DNA of 64,000 bases from Cryptomeria japonica (GCF_030272615.1 NC_081409.1:653636468-653700467), one strand, 5' to 3'. Shown: positions 24,948-37,096, numbered from the stretch's first letter. The notes: generated from the sequence alone by a model not told the origin. Numbers and translations are program-made.

Positions 24948-26480
24948 TTACATACCTAGGTATATTCTTAATAGATTCCTCTTTCTTTTCTTCTTCATCC
25001 TCATCTTCATCAGCATCAGCATCCATCGGTGTAGGAGCATAATTACTGGTACTGGGCTGATTTGCGTAACTACCGATTCATCTCCTACATGCTCTCTTCC
25101 AGTTTCCTCAGGTTTCTTAGAGTTTTCATCAACCCTAACATTGATGCTTTCAACAATTCTCTGAGTCCTATTGTTGAAACATTTGAGAGCTTTACTCTTG
25201 GTGGAATAACCTAAGAATATTCCCTCATCATATTTTTCATCGAATTTGCTTTGATGTTCACTCCTCTTGATATAACTTTTGCTACCAAACACTCTGAAGT
25301 AGCTTACTACTAGTGTCTTACCGGTCTAGTACTCATAAGGAGTCTTATCCTTTCCTTTCTTGATGAGTACCCGGTTCATTGTGTAGACTGCAGTCCTCAC
25401 TACTTCTCTCCAAAAGGTGTGAGCAACCTTTCCTTGGATCAACATAGTTCTAGCAGCTTCAACCACAATCCGGTTGTTCCTCTCTGCTAAGCATTCTGCT
25501 GTGGAGTCCAAGGGGCAGAAAGTAGCCTCTTGATGCCATTCTCTTCACAATATTTGTTGAATTCATCGGAAGTGAATTCCCCTCCTTGATCAGTTCTAAG
25601 GCATTTGATTCTTCTACTGCTTTCCTTTTCTACCAGTGCTCTGAAAGCTTTGAACTTTCCAAAGGCTTCAGACTTGTCCTTCAGGAACGTGACCCACATC
25701 ATTCTTGAGAAATCATCTATAAGAATCATAAAATACCTATCTCCCTGCACACTCCTAGTTTTCATAGGACCACACAAATTGGTATGCACAAGATCAAGTA
25801 AATTGTCTGTAGTGAAAGATTTACCTTTGAAGGTTGAGAAAGACATTTTCCCTAGTTGACACTCTCTGCACAAAGGATTTTCTGGTTTGCTCAACATAGG
25901 CAATCCTCTAACTGCCTTGATCTTACTAGCCTTCATAATATTGTCAAAGTTTACATGGCAGAGTCTCCTCTGCCATATCTAGCTGTCCTCAAACTTAGCC
26001 ATAAGACATGTACTAACAATAGCATTTAGCTGAAATAGGTTACCTTTGGTCTGCATACTGGTAGCCATCAGTTCACCACTCTTTCCTTTTATTTTGCACA
26101 CTCCATTTTTTAATTCCAGAGTGAGTCCATCATTATTCAGTTGAGCAACACTCAAAAGATTGTGCCTTAGACCCTCTACCCAATACACATTGTTAGCACT
26201 ACTTCTTCCATTTAGAGAGATGGACCCTCTGCCTTTTACCATACATGGTGCATCATTACCAAAATGAACTGCACCACCATCATACTCTTCCAGAGATAGA
26301 AACTTACTTTGATCACTAGTCATATGGTGAGACTAGCCACTGTCAATAATCCACTCATTGGAATTATCAAAATAGGAGACAAGAGCCTTCTTGTCTGACA
26401 CATCTTCCTTGACTGCTACAAACACAATATCTTCATTTTCTTCATCTTCTAATTCCTCATCAGTGACACCTTCATCAACT
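24948..26480 (-). pseudogene. pol: C1 protease and integrase
   Basis: The aspartic protease signature NEWIIDSG is at about 26365-26340, followed by a stop. The gag-pre-integrase zinc-binding region follows (about 26000-25850), then the integrase core (25936-25487). The first catalytic aspartate is changed (HTNLCGPM, where C2 has HTDLCGPM). The second, RTDQGGEF, and the glutamate in CLAERNNR (about 25480) remain. The C-terminal part with the GKTP-like and FGSKSYIKRSEH motifs ends near 24948. Several stops and a shift near 25490 disrupt it. Confidence 0.85.
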
Positions 26481-26497
26481 ACTACAAAACAGTTTCT

Positions 26498-27415
26498 CTA
26501 GTTTCCTCCTTTGAACTTCTTGAACTTTTCCGGTTTGTCCTTTATATCACCATTAGGACAGTTTACAACAATGTGTCCTATCCGGTTACAAGAGAAGCAT
26601 TTCAAAAGAAGCTTACCTCTATATTTACTGGTTCCCTTAGGAAGTCTCTTGGCCAGAACAACTTCAAATTCCATCTGGATCTCCTCATCATCCATTTCTC
26701 TACTCTATCTTGGTTCGCCACTAATACTAGCTTCTTTGCCTTTTCTAGATGGTGCAGCAGATGCTCTAAAGGCTGATTCAGTCTTCTGAACACTTCCATC
26801 AAAACTATTTAGCTCATAGGCTGTCAACTTTACAATGATGGAGTCTAGGGATACCTTAGACTTGTCTATTGACCTCAACTCCTAAATAGCAGCAACCCTT
26901 ATTGCATAGACTAGTAATAAGGATCTCAAAACTTTGCTGACAATAATGGAATCTTCCATTTTACCACCTGCAATCTTGATATCTCCAACAACAATTTTGA
27001 TTCTTATTCCATATTGTTGAATGGTCTCTCCTTCAACCATCTGCATGTCTTCAAAATTTCCTCTAAGGATTTCTTCCTTAGCTTGGTTCCCATGCTCATC
27101 TCCACCATAGTTATTTTCAAGAGTATCCCATACTTCTTTGGGATTCTCTTTGTCCTTAACATCAATAAACTCAATGTCAGATAAACTACTAATTAGGGCT
27201 TCCATGACTTGCCCATTCTCCTGAATCTCTCTCTTTCAATCATCAGTGAGAGTTCCGGTAGGGATAACATAAACATTCTCAACATAGCTCCAATGTTGAG
27301 AACCCATGCTTCTGATGTATATCTTCATTCTGTCCTTCCATATTTGAAAGTTATCTCTGTTGAACATTGGACCTTCCCTCTTCATCATTACAATAGGATT
27401 TTTCCCTCAAGCAGT
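26498..27415 (-). pseudogene. gag: C1 gag
   Basis: The minus-strand gag begins near 27390 (MMKREGP, as in C2) with the copia gag N-terminus (FQIWKDRMKIYIRSMG). It continues through the helical gag core (27205-26882: KEVWDTLENNYGGDEHG, GETIQQYGIRIK) and ends with the zinc knuckle [14 protein letters not shown] (about 26610-26560). Stops at about 27230, 26881 and 26705 interrupt it. It would form the particle and package element RNA. Confidence 0.88.
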
Positions 27416-27445
27416 TAAGCTTACAACATAGAGGACCTGGAGGAT

Positions 27446-27457
27446 GCTCTGATACGA
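27446..27457 (-). other. C1 primer binding site
   Basis: On the minus strand TCGTATCAGAGC lies two bases inside the 5' LTR, one mismatch from the initiator-Met tRNA site. Confidence 0.8.
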
Positions 27458-27459
27458 AT

Positions 27460-29009
27460 TGATAACTCAATGATGAACAGTGAGTACCAAACCTATACTG
27501 AGAGGGGGGGGGGTGAATTAGTACAAACACAAAAACTTTTCCTGAACCGGTTTAACTACAAACAGTGCACTTGACAGACAAACACAAATACGGGTCTAAA
27601 CCAGATTACCACCGGTTAAACATAATGAGACTGTAAAAGACATAAACCAGAAACACTTAGCTTTCCATATAACCTACTTCCTCATTTCCACTTTATCCTT
27701 ATGCATAAACAGATATTCTATCATTCTGAGATACAATAATTTGCTAAATCAACATCATTCACCACTAAACAGGAAATAACAAAACATCACATGAAAGATG
27801 CATCACACATGACACACATATTTTTCATGTGGAAACCCAACTAGGAAAAACCACCGTGGGGATGAATACCGATAAGCTATTTTTGAACTCTTTAGAAGTT
27901 CGCTCTATTAGGAGCCTAGTCCAATTAAAGACTGTTGCAACAGGTTCTGCTAGGAACCGATCCTATTAGGGATCACTCACTTAAGGGATGGGTAGAATAC
28001 CCGGTTAAGGGCTAAACCCTGTTAAGGGTTACCTTGTTAGAGGATTTTATGAACTCAGTGGATTTGAGTCACCCTATTAAAGGATTTATAGCAAGCTGGT
28101 TAAAGCTACCCTGTTAAGGGATTTTCCAACTATTGAAGTAATTAGAGACCAATAGGCATCTCAATGATCTGGTAATAGCACTCAATGCCAATGCAGAACT
28201 AGTTTAGTTCCTTCTTTGCACACACATTTTGCAAGTATCAATTTTCTTATTTGGCTTGGCAAGAATCACGTATCTCTGCACTTAGATACACACAACATTT
28301 GCCAACAATTTCAACATAAAACACAACATTGACTTTATGGGAAATAGATAGGTTGGTAGCATAAACCATAAACCCTAAACATTTAGGTTGAGAAATTTAG
28401 TTGATTCAATCCTAACCATTGAACACTTTGAATTTGAAAACAACGGTCTTGAACAGATCACAAGACATTCTCCATCATTCGTTCTTCACCACTTCTTGGA
28501 GGCGGTAACCCATCACGCATTCTTCACCATTTGCAGGGACTTCACACATTCTTTGAGGTAGATAGGATCAATACCCTTCATGCAAGATCCTTCATGTGCA
28601 TGAGGCTGATGTGGAAAAATGGTTTGATCTCCATTATAATGCTAACTCATCACACAATGCCATTGATTGAATCACACAGGCTCGAAACACTTCAACCAGA
28701 AACCCTAAGGCTGGAACTACCAATCGGTAGTCATACCATATTAAACCTTGATAAAGAACATTCCATATACCATTTCACTTGGAAAAATGTACCGCTTCAC
28801 CTTTTTCACATGTACTGGTTCACAACATTATACCAGTTCACTTTGCCAGTTGTGTAACTTCAATAAACCAGTTAATCTTCAACATATTACCGACTCACTT
28901 CAGCATATTACCAGTTCACTTCGGCATATTACCAGTTCACTCTTCAACATATTGACATCAATGACATCACAATATCATCATGTATACATACTCTTCACAT
29001 ATGCCAACA
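27460..29009 (-). repeat. C1 5' LTR (1550 bp)
   Basis: On the minus strand it begins TGTTGGCATATG at 29009 and ends with the TGATAACTCA complement at 27460. It matches 21543-23073 and the C2 LTRs in inverted orientation. The GTTAAGGG-type motif run is at 27900-28130. Confidence 0.9.
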
Positions 29010-29406
29010 AAACCAACTTCCTAACGCCTATAACCAAAAATGCAACTTTTGCAAGAAATTGCAAAATGTTGCTCAGTAACTTTTGACAACTTTTGCTCCA
29101 GGATGCAATTTTGCATTCTAAGGCTCTTAAAGGTCCTCAAACACCCTAGAATACCTAAAAAAAACTCAATTGATGCCTAATACATGAACACATTCATCTG
29201 GAGTATTTTGCCTTTGAAATACCTAAGCATCTCACTTCTCTGGCTAACACCATCTTGAGCACAATTGACTCAAACCAAAATTTTGACAACTCAACCATGG
29301 CTCTACTGAGTCCTGAATGGTTGGTCCATTATTACATCATAGATTAACACACAAAATTAAAAGAAATCAAAGTTTTCATTCTTGGAGTGCTAGGTGCCCT
29401 GCACCA
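29010..29406 (-). repeat. Gyp1 5' LTR, right part
   Basis: It continues the interrupted LTR and matches 15541-15921, ending in GCACCA before the catat duplication. Compared with the left LTR there is a small duplication around 29075-29098, where a short CTTTTG stretch is repeated. Confidence 0.9.
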
Positions 29407-29411
29407 CATAT

Positions 29412-29799
29412 GACCTGGTAGCTTTCCCATATTCTATCATTTCTTACTGAAGCAACACATTATTTGTCAATCTTCTCTTCATCCAGTGGGAGTCTTGCTA
29501 TATAACATCTAACACTTACCAGTGAGCTGCACATACTTCACCTCCGTTGTTGATGTGATTCTTGTAACATTTCGCCTCTTCATCACAATCAACATCCTAG
29601 CTTGATGCTCTTGCCAACACATTACTTACTAGTCATCATACCATACTAGTCTCTAGTGTATGTCTTCAACACATGTCAACACTAACTTGTGTACCGGTGA
29701 CCTACAATACTTGGTTGGCATCAATGTCACCAATACACTTCAATCTCCCACACTGGTTAAGCTATACCAATTGACATCAATGAGAACACAATGCCAACA
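29412..29799 (-). repeat. Element B 3' LTR, right part
   Basis: It resumes LTR B after the Gyp1 target duplication. It parallels the right end of LTR A (about 6110-6546), including a TTGATGTGATT block and the terminal CAATGCCAACA. It is followed directly by the polypurine tract of B. Confidence 0.8.
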
Positions 29800-30190
29800 A
29801 TCTCCCCCTTTGGCATTGATGTCAACACACATGTAGTATCCAGTATACTACAAATACTTTCTCCCCCTTTGACAAAAATGGCAAAGCGTCTTGACAGCCA
29901 GTATCATGCAATCTCTCTCTTCCCCTTTTGTATGGGTTGCTTGTTCCCTTTTTACCACTATGCTCTACAACCTCTCAATTAGCAACACTTGAACTGGAGA
30001 ATGGACACCAATCAGTTTGTCATATTCTCCCCCTATGCAGGTAAGTCATACCTTTGTTCACATTTCCCTGTATACCGATCCAAGGTGCAACAGAAATGAT
30101 ACTTGGTTTCCTCTTGTGTCAAGTGTATCAAGAACCAATCATAAGATATGACTGTGAACTCCCCCTATATCATATCCCTCTGGTCCTAAA
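29800..30190 (-). mobile_element. Element B internal remnant next to its polypurine tract
   Basis: It starts with the complement of the same purine tract as A (29800-29812). It shows repeated tract-like motifs at about 29863, 30026 and 30157, as A does at 648-900. Only about 390 bp of the internal region survives, and it stops exactly at the start of LTR H. No gag or pol motif is present. Confidence 0.65.
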
Positions 30191-31708
30191 TGTAAGTACA
30201 GATCCAATAACCAACAAGATGAGAGGGGGGGAGTGAATCATACGAACTTAATCTTCTGTAAAAACATCAGATTCAACCTCGGTAACATATACTTTAGTAA
30301 TATAACCAAAAATGTTAAACATGCAAATTCAAAAGCATATAAACATCATAAACCTCATAACACTAGATTTAACGTGGAAACCCAAATAGGGAAAAACCAC
30401 TGTGGGATTTCGAACCCACTAAGAAATAGACTCTTCTAGAGTATGCTCGGTTAAAAGCAAATCCTGTTAAAGATTACAAACACATTGCTAGATGTGACCC
30501 GGTTAAGGGATTTCCCTCAGATTTGTTAGGATCTTCGCCTTGTTAGAAGTGACCTTGGTAAAGGATTTCAAACACTCAATCAAAATGTCACCTTGCTAGA
30601 GGGTTTTACAAATAAGACTGTTAAGTCCACTCAGTTAAGAGATTTTCTGTTACTTCACAAAATAACAGTAATAAAAATCTATCTACAACTTCACATCTAA
30701 AATGCTAAAGCAGATTCTTATTTGTTCAATACAATCTAGACATAGAACTAATCTTGTCCATCTACTGGGCTTCTATACTCTGTTATTCAAACAGGTCTTC
30801 AAGCTTCTGTGCTTGATAATCACTATGTAGCATCCCTGTGCATATACTTGCCCAAATGCATTGTTTATCAATAGTTCCCTATTTATAAAACAATTAGCTA
30901 ACTACTTAATCTCCTTGATCACATTTCCCATGATCAATCATAGCCATCAGATCTTCAAACTTGACTAGGTTCAATGCATCTTTCGATCTGAAAAATGTTT
31001 TACCTCGCCTTGGAACTTGCATACCTTTCTTGGAACTTGTGCTAGGGTTTGCGGTTCAATTTGCGCTATAGATCTTCCTGTCGATTTTCCATTGCCATAG
31101 ATTCATTAACAAACTATATTTATGAAATACCAATCATTTAATCAGTTCCAGCTCATCAGCTTCCTTCATTAAATAATGTATGTAAACATTTAATGCATTC
31201 TGTTACAGCTCGGTTATACCTTGGTAAATACTAAACTTCACTCCGTAGACATTCCACCTTCATTAACCGATAGTGATAACCTTAGGGTTTATCGACTAGG
31301 TTCCTTAGGGTTTACCAACTAGGTTCTTTGCTTGGTAACATAGTATAGTATTAACCTTACAATTTACAACATATGTATGATGTTAAAACAATCTAAACAT
31401 CATGATTTCATCATTGTCTGACTTGGTAATAGTTGCCCATTGAATACCTTATTCATCCCCTTATTCATCATATTCTTTCCTGTGTCTTTTATCGACATCT
31501 TTATATTCTTCAAATCATATTTCTCAAGATATGGCAACATCATACTGAATTAGAAAATCAATTTCTTGACATCAATGACATAATAATAATATCAAGACAG
31601 TATACATCCTTAATCAGTTATATCCATAATCATCAACAACCTTCTTAATATCCTTTATTGAAATGTCAACAATCTTTCATTGTCTGTTATAATGCTATAT
31701 TGCCAACA
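30191..31708 (-). repeat. LTR H, unpaired copia-type LTR
   Basis: This 1518-bp unit runs from TGTAAGTACA to GCCAACA, so it is TG...CA on the minus strand. Internally it has the layout of the C-family LTR: a G-run followed by GTGAATCA near the left end, the GGAAACCCAAATAGGGAAA core (about 30376-30400) and GGTTAAGGG-type motifs (30440-30640). The sequence otherwise differs from C1/C2 and from A/B. No partner LTR, priming site or polypurine tract adjoins it. Flanking five-mers (ctaaa and gagat) do not match, so it is not a simple solo LTR. Confidence 0.6.
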
Positions 31709-32697
31709 GAGATCTATTCAAGACTGTTGTACTCAATGCAGTATGATTAACGGTCAAGATTTAACCGATTGAAATTTAAAACCTAAATGTTTAGGGTTTA
31801 TGGTTTATATGTTTCCTATAAGGTCGATGATGTTTTTCATTTTGATGTTGTTGGCAAATGTTATGTGTGTATCCCAGTGAGTGATACTTGATTCTTTCTA
31901 GACCAGAGAAGTGTGTTGATACCTATAGAGTGTGATTGCAGAAGAAAAGGAGCTAAAGTGAATCTGCCTTGGCAATGAATGTTGTTATCAGATTAGTGTA
32001 TTACCTATTGACTTCTAACCATTTCAGTAGTTGGAAAATCCCTTAATCGAGTAGCTTTAACAAGCTTTTGTGTAAATCCTTTAATAGGGTGACTCAATTC
32101 AATGAGTTCTTCAAATCCTCTTGCGAGGTAACCTTTAACAGGGTTCTAACCTTTAATCGGGTATTTAGCCATCCCTTAACTGGGTGATCCCTAGCATGAT
32201 CGGTTCCTAGCATAACCTATTGTAAAAGTATCTAATCAGATTAGGATCCTAACAGAGCGTACTTTAAAAGAGTTCAAGAACAACTTGTGGGTATTCATCC
32301 CCACCGTGGTTTTTTCCAGTTGGGTTTCCATGAGAAAAATCAGTGTGTCATGTGTGATGCCTTTCATGTGATGGTTTAGTGTTTTATGTCAAAGTGGTAA
32401 AACATGTTAAACTAATAGTCATTATATTTTTGATGATAGATTACTTGTTTATGCATAAGGGTGAAGTGGAAATGAGGTATTAGATTGTGTGAAAAGCTAA
32501 GAGTTACTTGTTTATGTCTTTCACATTCTCACTGTGTTTTACCGGTAGTAATCTAATCTAGACTAGTGTTATTGCTTGCCAGTCAAGTGCAGTGTTTGTA
32601 GTCAAACAGGTTCAGGGAAAGTGTTTTTGTCTATACTAATTCACCGCCCCCTCTCTCAGTACTGATTTGGTACTAACTGTTTATCATTTATTCATCA
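31709..32697 (+). repeat. C2 5' LTR, 3' portion
   Basis: It matches 37610-38607 closely, starting at GAGATCTATTC and ending TTCATCA before the priming site. It includes the GGTTAAGGG-type motif run (32036-32250) and the shared core (about 32300-32335). Confidence 0.9.
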
Positions 32698-32699
32698 GT

Positions 32700-32711
32700 T
32701 GGTATCAGAGC
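32700..32711 (+). other. C2 primer binding site
   Basis: TGGTATCAGAGC is an exact match to the usual plant copia initiator-Met tRNA site, two bases after the LTR end. Confidence 0.92.
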
Positions 32712-32768
32712 GTCCTCCAGGTCCTCTATGTTGTAAGCTTAACTGCTTGAGGAAAAGATCCTAGTCTA

Positions 32769-33660
32769 ATGATGAAGAGGGAAGGTCCAAAGTTCAATAG
32801 AGATAACTTTAAAATATGAAAGGACAAAATGAAAATATACATCAGAAGCATGGGTGCTCAACAATGGAGCTATGTTGAGAATGCTTACGTTATCCCTACC
32901 GGTACTCTCACTGATGATCAAAAGAGAGAGATTCAGGAGAATGGACAAGTCATGGAAGCCCTAATCAGCAGTTTATCTGACAATGATTTTATTGATGTTC
33001 AAGATAAAGACAATCCCAAAGAAGTATGGGATGCTCTTGAGAATATCTATGATGGTGATGAGCATGTGAAACAAGCTAAGGAAGAGAGCCTTAGGGGAAA
33101 GTTTGAAGACATGAGGATGGTTGAAGGAGAGACCATTCAACAATATGGAATAAGAATCAAAATGATTGTTGGAGATATCAAGAGTGCAGGTGGTAAAATA
33201 GATGATTCCACTATTGTTAGCAAGGTCTTGAGATCCTTGTTACTAGTCTATGAAATAAGGGTTGTTGCTATCCAGGAGTTGAGGTCTATAGACAAGAAAA
33301 AGGTATCCCTAGACTCCATCATTGCAAAGTTGACCATATATGAGCTAAATAATTATGATGGTAGTATTCAGAAGACCGAATCAACCTTTAGAGCATCTGA
33401 TGCACCATCTAGAAAGGGAAAATAAGCAAGTACCAGTTGTGAACCAACACAAAGCAGAGAAATGGATGATGAGGAGATCCTGATAGAATTTGAAGCTCTT
33501 CTTGCCAAGAGACTTCCTAAGGGAACTGGTAAATACAAAGGTAAGCTCCCTTTGAAATGCTTTTCTTGCAATAAGATAGGACACATTGTTGTAAACTGTC
33601 CTAATGGTGATAACAAGGACAAATCGAAGAAGTTCAAGAAGTTCAAAGGAAGAAACATGA
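32769..33660 (+). pseudogene. gag: C2 gag
   Basis: The start ATG at 32769 opens MMKREGPKFNRDNF. A stop follows at codon 17 (about 32817), where C1 has tryptophan, consistent with TGG to TGA. The rest of the gag core reads cleanly from 32829 to a second in-frame stop at 33423, then continues in the same frame to the zinc knuckle [14 protein letters not shown] (about 33558-33600). No frameshift was found in gag. Gag forms the virus-like particle. Apart from the two stops it looks full length. Confidence 0.9.
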
Positions 33661-35290
33661 GAAACTACTTTGTAACAGTTGATGAAGGTGTCACTGATGA
33701 GGAATCAAAATATGAAGAAAGTGAAGATATTGTGTTTGTAGCAGTCAAGGAAGATGTGTCAAACAAGAAGGCTCTTGTCTCCCGCTTTGATAATTCCAAT
33801 GAGTGGATTATTGATAGTGGTTTTTCTCACCATATGACTGGTGATCGGAGTAAGTTTTTATCTGTGGAAGAGTATGATGGTGGTGTGGTTCATTTTGGTA
33901 ATGATGCACCATGTATGGTAAAAGGTAGAGGGTCCATCTCTCTGAATGGAAAAAGCAGTGTTGATAATGTGTATTGGATAGAAGGTCTTAGACACAACCT
34001 TTTGAGTGTTGCCCAGCTGAATGATAATGGACTCACTCTAGAATTCAAATATGGAGTGTACAAAATCAAAGGAAAGAATGGTGAACTAATGGCCACTGGT
34101 ATGCAGACCAAAGGTAACCTATTTCAGCTGAATGCATATATCAGTACATTTCTAATGGCTAAGTTTGATGATAGCTGGATATGGCATAAGAGACTCTACC
34201 ATGTAAACTTTGATAATATTGTGAAGGCCAGTAAGATCAAGGTAGTTAGAGGATTGCCTATGCTGAGCAAACCAGAGAATCCTTTGTGCAGAGAGTGTCA
34301 ATTGGAGAAAATGTCTTCCTCGACCTTCAAAGGTGAATCTTTCACTGCAGACAATTTACTTGATCTTGTGCATACTGATTTATGTGGTCCTATGAAAACT
34401 AGGAGTGTGCAGGGAGATAGGTATTTTATGATTCTTACTATTGATTGCTCAAGAATGATGTGGGTCACATTCTTGAAAGACAAGTCTGAAGCTTTTGGAA
34501 AATTTAAAGCCTTCAAAGCACTGGTTGAAAAAGAGAGCGATAAGAGGATTAAGTGCCTAAGAACTGATCAAGGAGGAGAATTCACTTCTGGTGAATTCAA
34601 CAAGTATTGTGAAGAGAATGACATCAAGAGGTAGCTATGTGCCCCTTGGACTCCACAACAAAATGGCCTAGCAGAGAGGAATAACTGGACTGTAGTTGAA
34701 GCAGCCAGAACTATGTTGATCCAAGGGAAGGTTGCTCACACTTTTTGGAGAGAAGCAATGAGCACTGCAGTCTACATAATGAACCAGGTACTAATCAAAA
34801 AGGGTAAGGATAAAACACCTTATGAGTATTGGACTGGTAAAACTCCTACAGTAAGCTACTTTAGAGTGTTTGGTAGAAAATGTTATATCAAGAGGAGTGA
34901 ACATCAAAGCAAGTTTGATGCAAAATATGATGAGGGAATATTCCACAAAGAGCAAAGCTCTCAAATGTTTCAACAATAGGACTTAGAGAATTGTTGAAAG
35001 AATCAATGTTAGAGTTGATGAAACCTCTGAGAAACCTAAGGAAACCAACAATGAGCAAGTGGTAGATGAACCGTTAGTTACCTTCTGGGAACCGGTTGCA
35101 AAATAGCCTAGCACCAATAATAGTGCTCCTACATCGGTAGATGTCAATGCTGATGAAGATGAGGATGAAGAAGAAAAGAAAGAGGAAACACCTAAGATCA
35201 TTCCTAGGTATGTAAAGCTAAATCATGATCCAAAGTAGATCATAGGAGACAAGGATGCAGGAATTCTTACAAGAAGAAAGGTCAAAGAAA
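33661..35290 (+). pseudogene. pol: C2 protease and integrase
   Basis: In frame with gag. The protease signature [15 protein letters not shown] is at about 33800-33845. The pre-integrase zinc region is at about 34170-34310. The integrase core keeps all three acidic residues: HTDLCGPM (34372-34395), RTDQGGEF (34560-34583) and LAERNNW (about 34670). A stop at 34632 interrupts the core (KR* before LCAPWTPQQNG). At about 34940 an 11-bp deletion between short TATTC repeats shifts the frame compared with C1. Two further stops lie in the linker (about 35104 and 35236). Confidence 0.9.
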
Positions 35291-36848
35291 ATTCTTGCAT
35301 GATTTCTGAATTTGAGCCTAAAACATTTAAAGAGGCACATAAAGATGAAGATTGGATCAAGGAAATGGAAGAGGAACTTGACCAGATAGAAAAGAATGGT
35401 ACATGGTCTTTGGTACCCAGACGTGAGCATAAAAATGTCATAGGCATCAAATGGGTTTTTAGAAATAAGTTGAATGAAGATGGCACAGTGGTAAGAAACA
35501 AAACCAGACTGGTGTGTAAAGGATATGCTCAAGAAGAAGGAGAAGACTATGGAGAAACCTTTGCTCTAGTAGCCAGATTGGAAGGAGTTCATATGCTTCT
35601 TGCATATGTAGCTTTCAAGGGATTCAAAGTATATCAAATGGATGTAAAATCTGCATTCCTGAATGGAATACTAGAAGAGGAGGTGTATATAGAGCAACTA
35701 GATGGGTTTTCCCTATCAGAAGATAGTGACATGGTGTGTAGGCTACATAAAGCCTTGTATGGACTAAAGCAAGCACCTAGAGCATGGTATGAATGCTTCC
35801 ACTCCTATCTTGTGAAGATTGGATTTGAAAGAACAAGTGAAGATAGCAATATCTACTTGAAATCAGAAGGAGATTGGATATTGATCTATGAAGTATTTGT
35901 TGATGACATAATTTTTGGTGGAGATGACAAGATGAGTCATGACTTTGCAGATGAGATGAAGAAGGAATTTGAGATGTCACTTATAGGGGAGATTAAGTTC
36001 TTCATTGGACTACAGATTCAACAAATGAAAGATGAAATCTTTATCACTCAGTCCAAGTATGTCAAAGAGGTGTTGAAGACCTTTGGCATGGAAGACATCA
36101 AACCAGTTGGTACACCGATGGTGACCGGTTGTAAACTATCAAAAGAGGATGACTTAGTGTTGGTAAATGAGAAGGAATACCATTCAATGATTGGTAAATT
36201 ACACTATGTAGTACATAGCAGACCGAACATTGCACATGCAGTGGATATTATTGCACGGTTCCAGAAAAGCCCAAGAGAATCCCACTTGGTAACAGTCAAG
36301 CGGATTCTTAGATATCTGAAGGGAACTATTGACTATGGATTATGGTATCCATACAGTAATGATTTCAACCTAAAAGTGTTTATAGATGTTGATTGGGCTA
36401 GTAATGTGAATGTCCAGAAGAGCACAACTGGTGGTGCATTCTTTCTTGGTTGTAGACTAGTCTCATGGATGAGTAAGAAGCATAGTTGTATCTCTCAGTC
36501 TACAGCTAAAGTAGAGTATGTTGCAACATTTATGAACTACACCCAGACAATTTGATGAAGCATGTATTAAATGGCTTCAAAGTTCCTGTATCTGAACTGG
36601 TAAGTATATTTTGTGACAACACAAGTGCAATTAACATCTCCAAGAATCTGGTTTTACATGCTAGAACCAAGCACTTCAAGCTCAAGTATCATTTCTTGAG
36701 GGAGAAGGTTAAAAAAAAAGAGGTTGTATTGGAAAATGTTTCTAGTAAGGAGCAGTTAGCAGACATATTCACCAAGCCTCTATTGAAGGCTACATTTACC
36801 TATTTAAGAGGTGAATTAGGGGTACTTCCCCTTCAAGAGGTTAACTAA
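35291..36848 (+). pseudogene. pol: C2 reverse transcriptase and RNase H
   Basis: A continuous frame at 35299-36555 carries the [48 protein letters not shown] and the catalytic box FVDD (35896-35907). The RNase H block has [10 protein letters not shown] and [10 protein letters not shown]. At about 36552 one G is missing compared with C1 (TTGATG for TTGGATG), and the end of RNase H continues in the next frame to KEQLADIFTKP (36848). The whole RT is otherwise open. The phenylalanine in FVDD is shared with C1. Confidence 0.92.
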
Positions 36849-37082
36849 AGGTGTGTGCTTCACATCAGTCAGGTATTGCAATTGATAAATCTTTCTTAGG
36901 ATTGGTGTGATGAAGGATGCTACTCCTTAGGGGGAGCAACATAATGGAACATAGATGTGTATGCCTCCAATTTAGCATTGTTGTCAAGGGGGAGAAGATG
37001 CGAAGCGAAGAAGATATTTGCAGTATTGGGGAGAAGATGTGAAGTAGAAGAAGAAAGATATCTTTGTATATTGCCATCAATG

Positions 37083-37096
37083 CCAAAGGGGGAGAT
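37083..37096 (+). promoter_or_regulatory. C2 polypurine tract
   Basis: CCAAAGGGGGAGAT directly precedes the 3' LTR. Two similar purine runs lie upstream at about 36928 (TTAGGGGGAGC) and 36988 (TCAAGGGGGAGA). Confidence 0.85.

Larger units (their letters stand above)
21543..29009 (-). mobile_element. Copia C1, inserted in the Gyp1 LTR
   Basis: LTRs at 21543-23073 and 27460-29009 flank a minus-strand gag-pol of 4.39 kb. Flanks are caacc (21538-21542) and aaacc (29010-29014), a 5-bp target duplication with one substitution. The uninterrupted target is visible in the other Gyp1 LTR at 15536-15550. Pol order (integrase before RT) places it in Ty1/copia. C2 is a close relative in the opposite orientation. 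Confidence 0.92.
14320..29406 (-). mobile_element. Gyp1: chromodomain Ty3/gypsy element, interrupted by C1
   Basis: Direct LTRs (14320-15921, and 20319-21542 continued at 29010-29406) flank a 4.4 kb minus-strand gag-pol. The whole unit is bordered by the perfect 5-bp duplication catat (14315-14319 and 29407-29411), and its target is the LTR of element B. Pol order is protease, RT, RNase H, integrase, chromodomain, as in plant chromoviruses. C1 was inserted later into its 5' LTR. Confidence 0.9.

Noticed and set aside
30191-31708. Simple solo LTR
   Set aside because: The flanking five-mers differ, and both neighbours are truncated at its ends.
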